Of a stretch of DNA of 64,000 bases, positions 61,931-64,000 are shown in pieces. Both the position numbers and the translations under genes were made by a program. The DNA lies in contig NZ_MINO01000003.1 of NCBI RefSeq assembly GCF_001757355.1, positions 1-64,000 of the forward strand, read 5' to 3'. The stretch is from Sphingobium phenoxybenzoativorans. Its GTDB lineage: Bacteria > Pseudomonadota > Alphaproteobacteria > Sphingomonadales > Sphingomonadaceae. Positions within the stretch are counted from its first letter, which is position 1. Every line of letters begins with the position of its first letter. Under the pieces are notes generated by a model. It made no database searches. It worked only from the letters and a program-made list of their open reading frames with translations, and was not told the DNA's origin.

Positions 61931-62335
61931 TCAACTTTGGATAAGATCGCGAGCCATAATTGACATGACATAAGGTATGCCAGCGGGACTGGAATGTAAC
62001 ATTCCGCTGCGGCTTTCCGTCTCATAACGGCGGCGAATGCCGATTTCCCATAGAGCCATCAGTCCTTTCTCTTTTTCGAGCAGATCATCAGCTTTGGTCT
62101 CGCCAGCGGCGATGAGTGCGTCCCCAGATATCACTATGAGGAAGGGCGCCCCGTCGTCGGCCATGACCCGAACGTCGCCTTCTATCGATACCGCAGTATC
62201 CCACATGATCGTCAGACTATCGGACAAATGCTCGCGTCCCTTCACGCTCCAGGATGGGTGCACACTCCGCTGAGCATACCGTGCAGCTAAAAAGGGTGCA
62301 TTAACCTCAGCTTGGTCGACCCGTTTAAAGCCCAC
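61931..62335 (-). CDS. Hypothetical protein (up to 134 aa)
   Basis: Unrecognised soluble protein. A beta-rich centre (SIEGDVRVMADDGAPFLIVISGDAL) is followed by helices (KADDLLEKEKGLMALWEIGIRRRYE). The open frame starts at GTG 62335 without a ribosome site; ATG 62203 is an alternative that would leave a weak copy of the shared 22-bp element (62300-62321) about 97 bp upstream. Which start is used is not clear. Confidence 0.5.
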   Translation of the reverse strand: MGFKRVDQAEVNAPFLAARYAQRSVHPSWSVKGREHLSDSLTIMWDTAVSIEGDVRVMADDGAPFLIVISGDALIAAGETKADDLLEKEKGLMALWEIGIRRRYETESRSGMLHSSPAGIPYVMSIMARDLIQS

Positions 62336-62875
62336 TATTCTTTTGCTGTCATATAATCGGTCGCTAGCGACGAGGCTCTAGGTTCCGTTCCCGGCCACCT
62401 TTCGTTGTCGCTGGTGGCGCCCGGACGAGGGGCTTGGGTTGTTCCGGACAACCGCACCGATAGTTGCATAATTGAGGCTAAAGATCGCTTAAGAGTGGGC
62501 GATCAGCTCAAGGCAAACGGCCCCCTCACAAGAATGTTCGAGGGGGCAGGATGGCTGGGAGGGACGGATACCAAGGGGTACCGCCGCTAAGCTTATATCA
62601 CGAACTTCTCATGGTTAACGACCTTCCAACCATATTGGCTACAATATTGTGATCTCGCTTTGAAGATGCGTCGGGACATTCCTCGTGACCCCTACACGTC
62701 CACCTCTCGCTCCATTAGCTCATCGATCACGGCTTGCTCCCAGACACTTAAGCGATGAAGGTCTTGGATTTTCCCGTACTCCATGATCAACTCAGCGTCA
62801 GTCATGGCGGCGCATTTCGCCGCAAAAAATATCGGGTCCGAGTCGGCCATTGCGGAGGTTTAACAGGCGCTGGCC
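62336..62875. other. Spacer with small doubtful frames
   Basis: A minus-strand frame of 37 codons (62692-62805, front TDAELIMEYGKIQDLHRL) and an overlapping plus-strand frame from ATG 62804 (19 codons, ending at TAA 62861) are the only protein-like pieces. Neither has a good ribosome site. The first 250 bases appear empty. Confidence 0.35.
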
Positions 62876-63184
62876 GTGGAAGAAAAGGCCAGCCAATGGC
62901 ACCGAAGGGCAATCGGCAGCGTTTGGCGCCTGATGGAGGACGCCGTGAACTTTGACCCCGTGGAAATTATCTATCAAGCCCAAGCAGGGCAGATTGCCGT
63001 CCATATTGTGGGCGAAGTCGTTGAAATGCTGTGGGATGGAGACGGCGGCCCTCAGACCGGTCCTGAGATCGTGGAGCTACACCGACCGGCTATTTATGCG
63101 GCAATTCAGATGAAGCTGGCGAACGCGATGACGGCACCAACTGATATAACGCTGACCGAGGACGACTTTGATCCTGGGGCATGA
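62876..63184 (+). CDS. Hypothetical protein (102 aa), possibly truncated at the front by a stop codon
   Basis: Starts at GTG 62876: VEEKASQWHRRAIGSVWRLMEDAVNFDPVEI..., then LANAMTAPTDITLTEDDFDPGA. The same frame upstream reads AAHFAAKNIGSESAIAEV, a stop (TAA), then QALA and the present start, so a longer original protein from ATG 62804 may have been cut by a nonsense change. Family not recognised. Confidence 0.5.
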   Translation: MEEKASQWHRRAIGSVWRLMEDAVNFDPVEIIYQAQAGQIAVHIVGEVVEMLWDGDGGPQTGPEIVELHRPAIYAAIQMKLANAMTAPTDITLTEDDFDPGA

Positions 63185-63292
63185 AGCCCAGGGCGGTGAC
63201 AAAATTTATTTCTGCTTTTGTGTGGCATTCGCACACATGCCGCGGCGTTTCGATATGGTCGTTACGATCCAATGCAGCGGATAGGCGATAAT

Positions 63293-63490
63293 ATGCCAAT
63301 GAACCGAAGCACGCGATTGAAGCGGCTGCGACACCTCCTCGACCTTGAACATAAGGATCTTCTTCCAATAGGCAGCAGCCCTAAGAAATTTCGTCGAACG
63401 CAACTGCAACACAGTTTCCCGCTAGGGATGTCGCCAGCAGCGCGTTTCCGATTGGCTAGGATTCGCCGCCGCTTGAAGGATGATGCCTAA
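63293..63490 (+). CDS. Possible small basic protein (65 aa)
   Basis: Highly basic frame (STRLKRLRHLLDLEHKDLLP, then ARFRLARIRRRLKDDA). A GGATAGG lies about 8 bases before ATG 63293. Composition fits a nucleic-acid-binding peptide, but there is no homology seen. Tentative. Confidence 0.35.
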   Translation: MPMNRSTRLKRLRHLLDLEHKDLLPIGSSPKKFRRTQLQHSFPLGMSPAARFRLARIRRRLKDDA

Positions 63491-64000
63491 GGCATCCATC
63501 GACCGACAGGCCGAGCACATCCCTGATCGAGGCCATGTCGACCAATGTCAGCCAATATCAGTCAACGCTGAAACAAAAGAGCCATTGGCTACCGGATCGA
63601 GGTTGTCGGCGACTGCGGCTGCCCATGCTGGCCACGAGGCAATCACCGATCATCAACGCCTTCTCCGACCTGTACCTGAGTTTCTGTTATGTATTTGCGG
63701 ATCGCCTATTGCAGGAACGACTGGCTGAAATTGTCCGCGCCTCAACAAAGCAGCCGGCTCCCGGATATATATCAATCTGCTGCCCTACGACTTGTGCGAG
63801 AACAGCGCCCCCGATCTCTCGACCAAAGTGGGTAAGAAGCGTCGGAACCGCTCATCGGCGACGCCAACCTGACGTCACGGCCTGGCTCCGTTCCGACAGC
63901 GGTGAACCAGCAGAGCGCGCCTCCGTCTAGGCGCAAATCCTGCCCGCAGTAGACCGCCTGTCGCGCGGCCTTCCCAACGCAATGGAGGCTTGAAATTGGA
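63491..64000. other. Right edge, no supported gene
   Basis: Frames here shift and lack ribosome sites. One frame ends LPYDLCENSAPDLSTKVGKKRRN before a stop near 63871 and may be the tail of a decayed gene. Confidence 0.4.

Noticed and set aside
62380..62400. Possible tRNA 3' end (GGTTCCGTTCCCGGCCACC)
   Set aside because: No matching acceptor, D or anticodon arms were found upstream, and the T-loop does not fit the usual pattern.
63535..63930. Plus-strand frame of 131 codons at the right edge
   Set aside because: Composition shifts along the frame, there is no ribosome site, and a neighbouring frame looks more protein-like near its end; at most a decayed gene.
1..64000. CRISPR arrays, rRNA or tRNA genes
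   Set aside because: No regularly spaced repeats, and no rRNA or tRNA-like sequence were noticed anywhere in the window.

Overview
The window is a GC-rich chromosomal or accessory segment of an alphaproteobacterium, most likely a member of the Sphingomonadales. I infer this from the mix of gene families (HPII-type KatE with an ankyrin partner, DUF6766, DUF4142, DUF2383, DUF736/TraF/VirD2 transfer genes), from frequent ATGA/TGATG gene overlaps, and from an EcfG-type general-stress promoter (GGAAC-N16-CGTT). No rRNA, tRNA or CRISPR array was seen. The species cannot be fixed from the sequence alone.

Layout. 1-9.7 kb: a PaoC-like molybdenum hydroxylase subunit, an S33 hydrolase, a small GFA/YjbQ/GNAT operon, a lipoprotein hydrolase, a membrane protein, two small unknown proteins and a transglutaminase-like protein. 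10-20 kb: a CPA1 antiporter, a second copy of the membrane-protein family, then a tightly overlapping minus-strand operon katE - ankyrin protein - large unknown protein - SDR - GH130. 20-27 kb: a hemerythrin gene and a plus-strand operon Crp/Fnr regulator - small coupled protein - DUF6766 - PRC-barrel (CTG start) - Mfd-like helicase - thioredoxin-reductase-like enzyme. 27-31 kb: a minus-strand operon SRPBCC - Zn alcohol dehydrogenase - DUF4142 - SDR. 31-34 kb: degenerate DNA and an intact IS1182-family element. 34-37.5 kb: an AI-2E transporter, a second Crp/Fnr plus small-protein pair, and a katE copy that has lost its whole catalase core. 37.5-44 kb: a seven-gene glycan or amino-sugar operon (GT4, GT2, GT28-like, acyl-CoA-dehydrogenase fold, PIG-L deacetylase, NodS-like methyltransferase, GT2). 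44-49 kb: a ferritin-like DUF2383 gene, several very small genes, a stand-alone BLUF photoreceptor and an outer-membrane protein. 49-55 kb: an EAL phosphodiesterase fused into an operon with a LysM lipoprotein, Ser/Thr kinase, TagH-like FHA protein and PP2C phosphatase. 55-60 kb: a conjugative-transfer block (DUF736, HTH, TraF, lytic transglycosylase, unknown, VirD2/DUF3363 relaxase). 60-64 kb: small unknown genes, including a second copy of a small two-gene unit also present near 46 kb.

How it fits together. Much of the window looks like stress defence. A 22-bp element (AATCGT, two free bases, TGACAGAGGTTARTT) sits in the same orientation 90-215 bp upstream of katE, hemerythrin, the SRPBCC operon, DUF2383 and the core-less katE. 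This suggests one shared regulator, for which the two Crp/Fnr paralogues are natural candidates. The most interesting possible new systems are the 37.5-44 kb operon, whose enzyme set recalls Nod-factor chemistry (sugar transfer, N-deacetylation, N-methylation), and the kinase/FHA/phosphatase module coupled to c-di-GMP turnover without any type VI structural gene in view.
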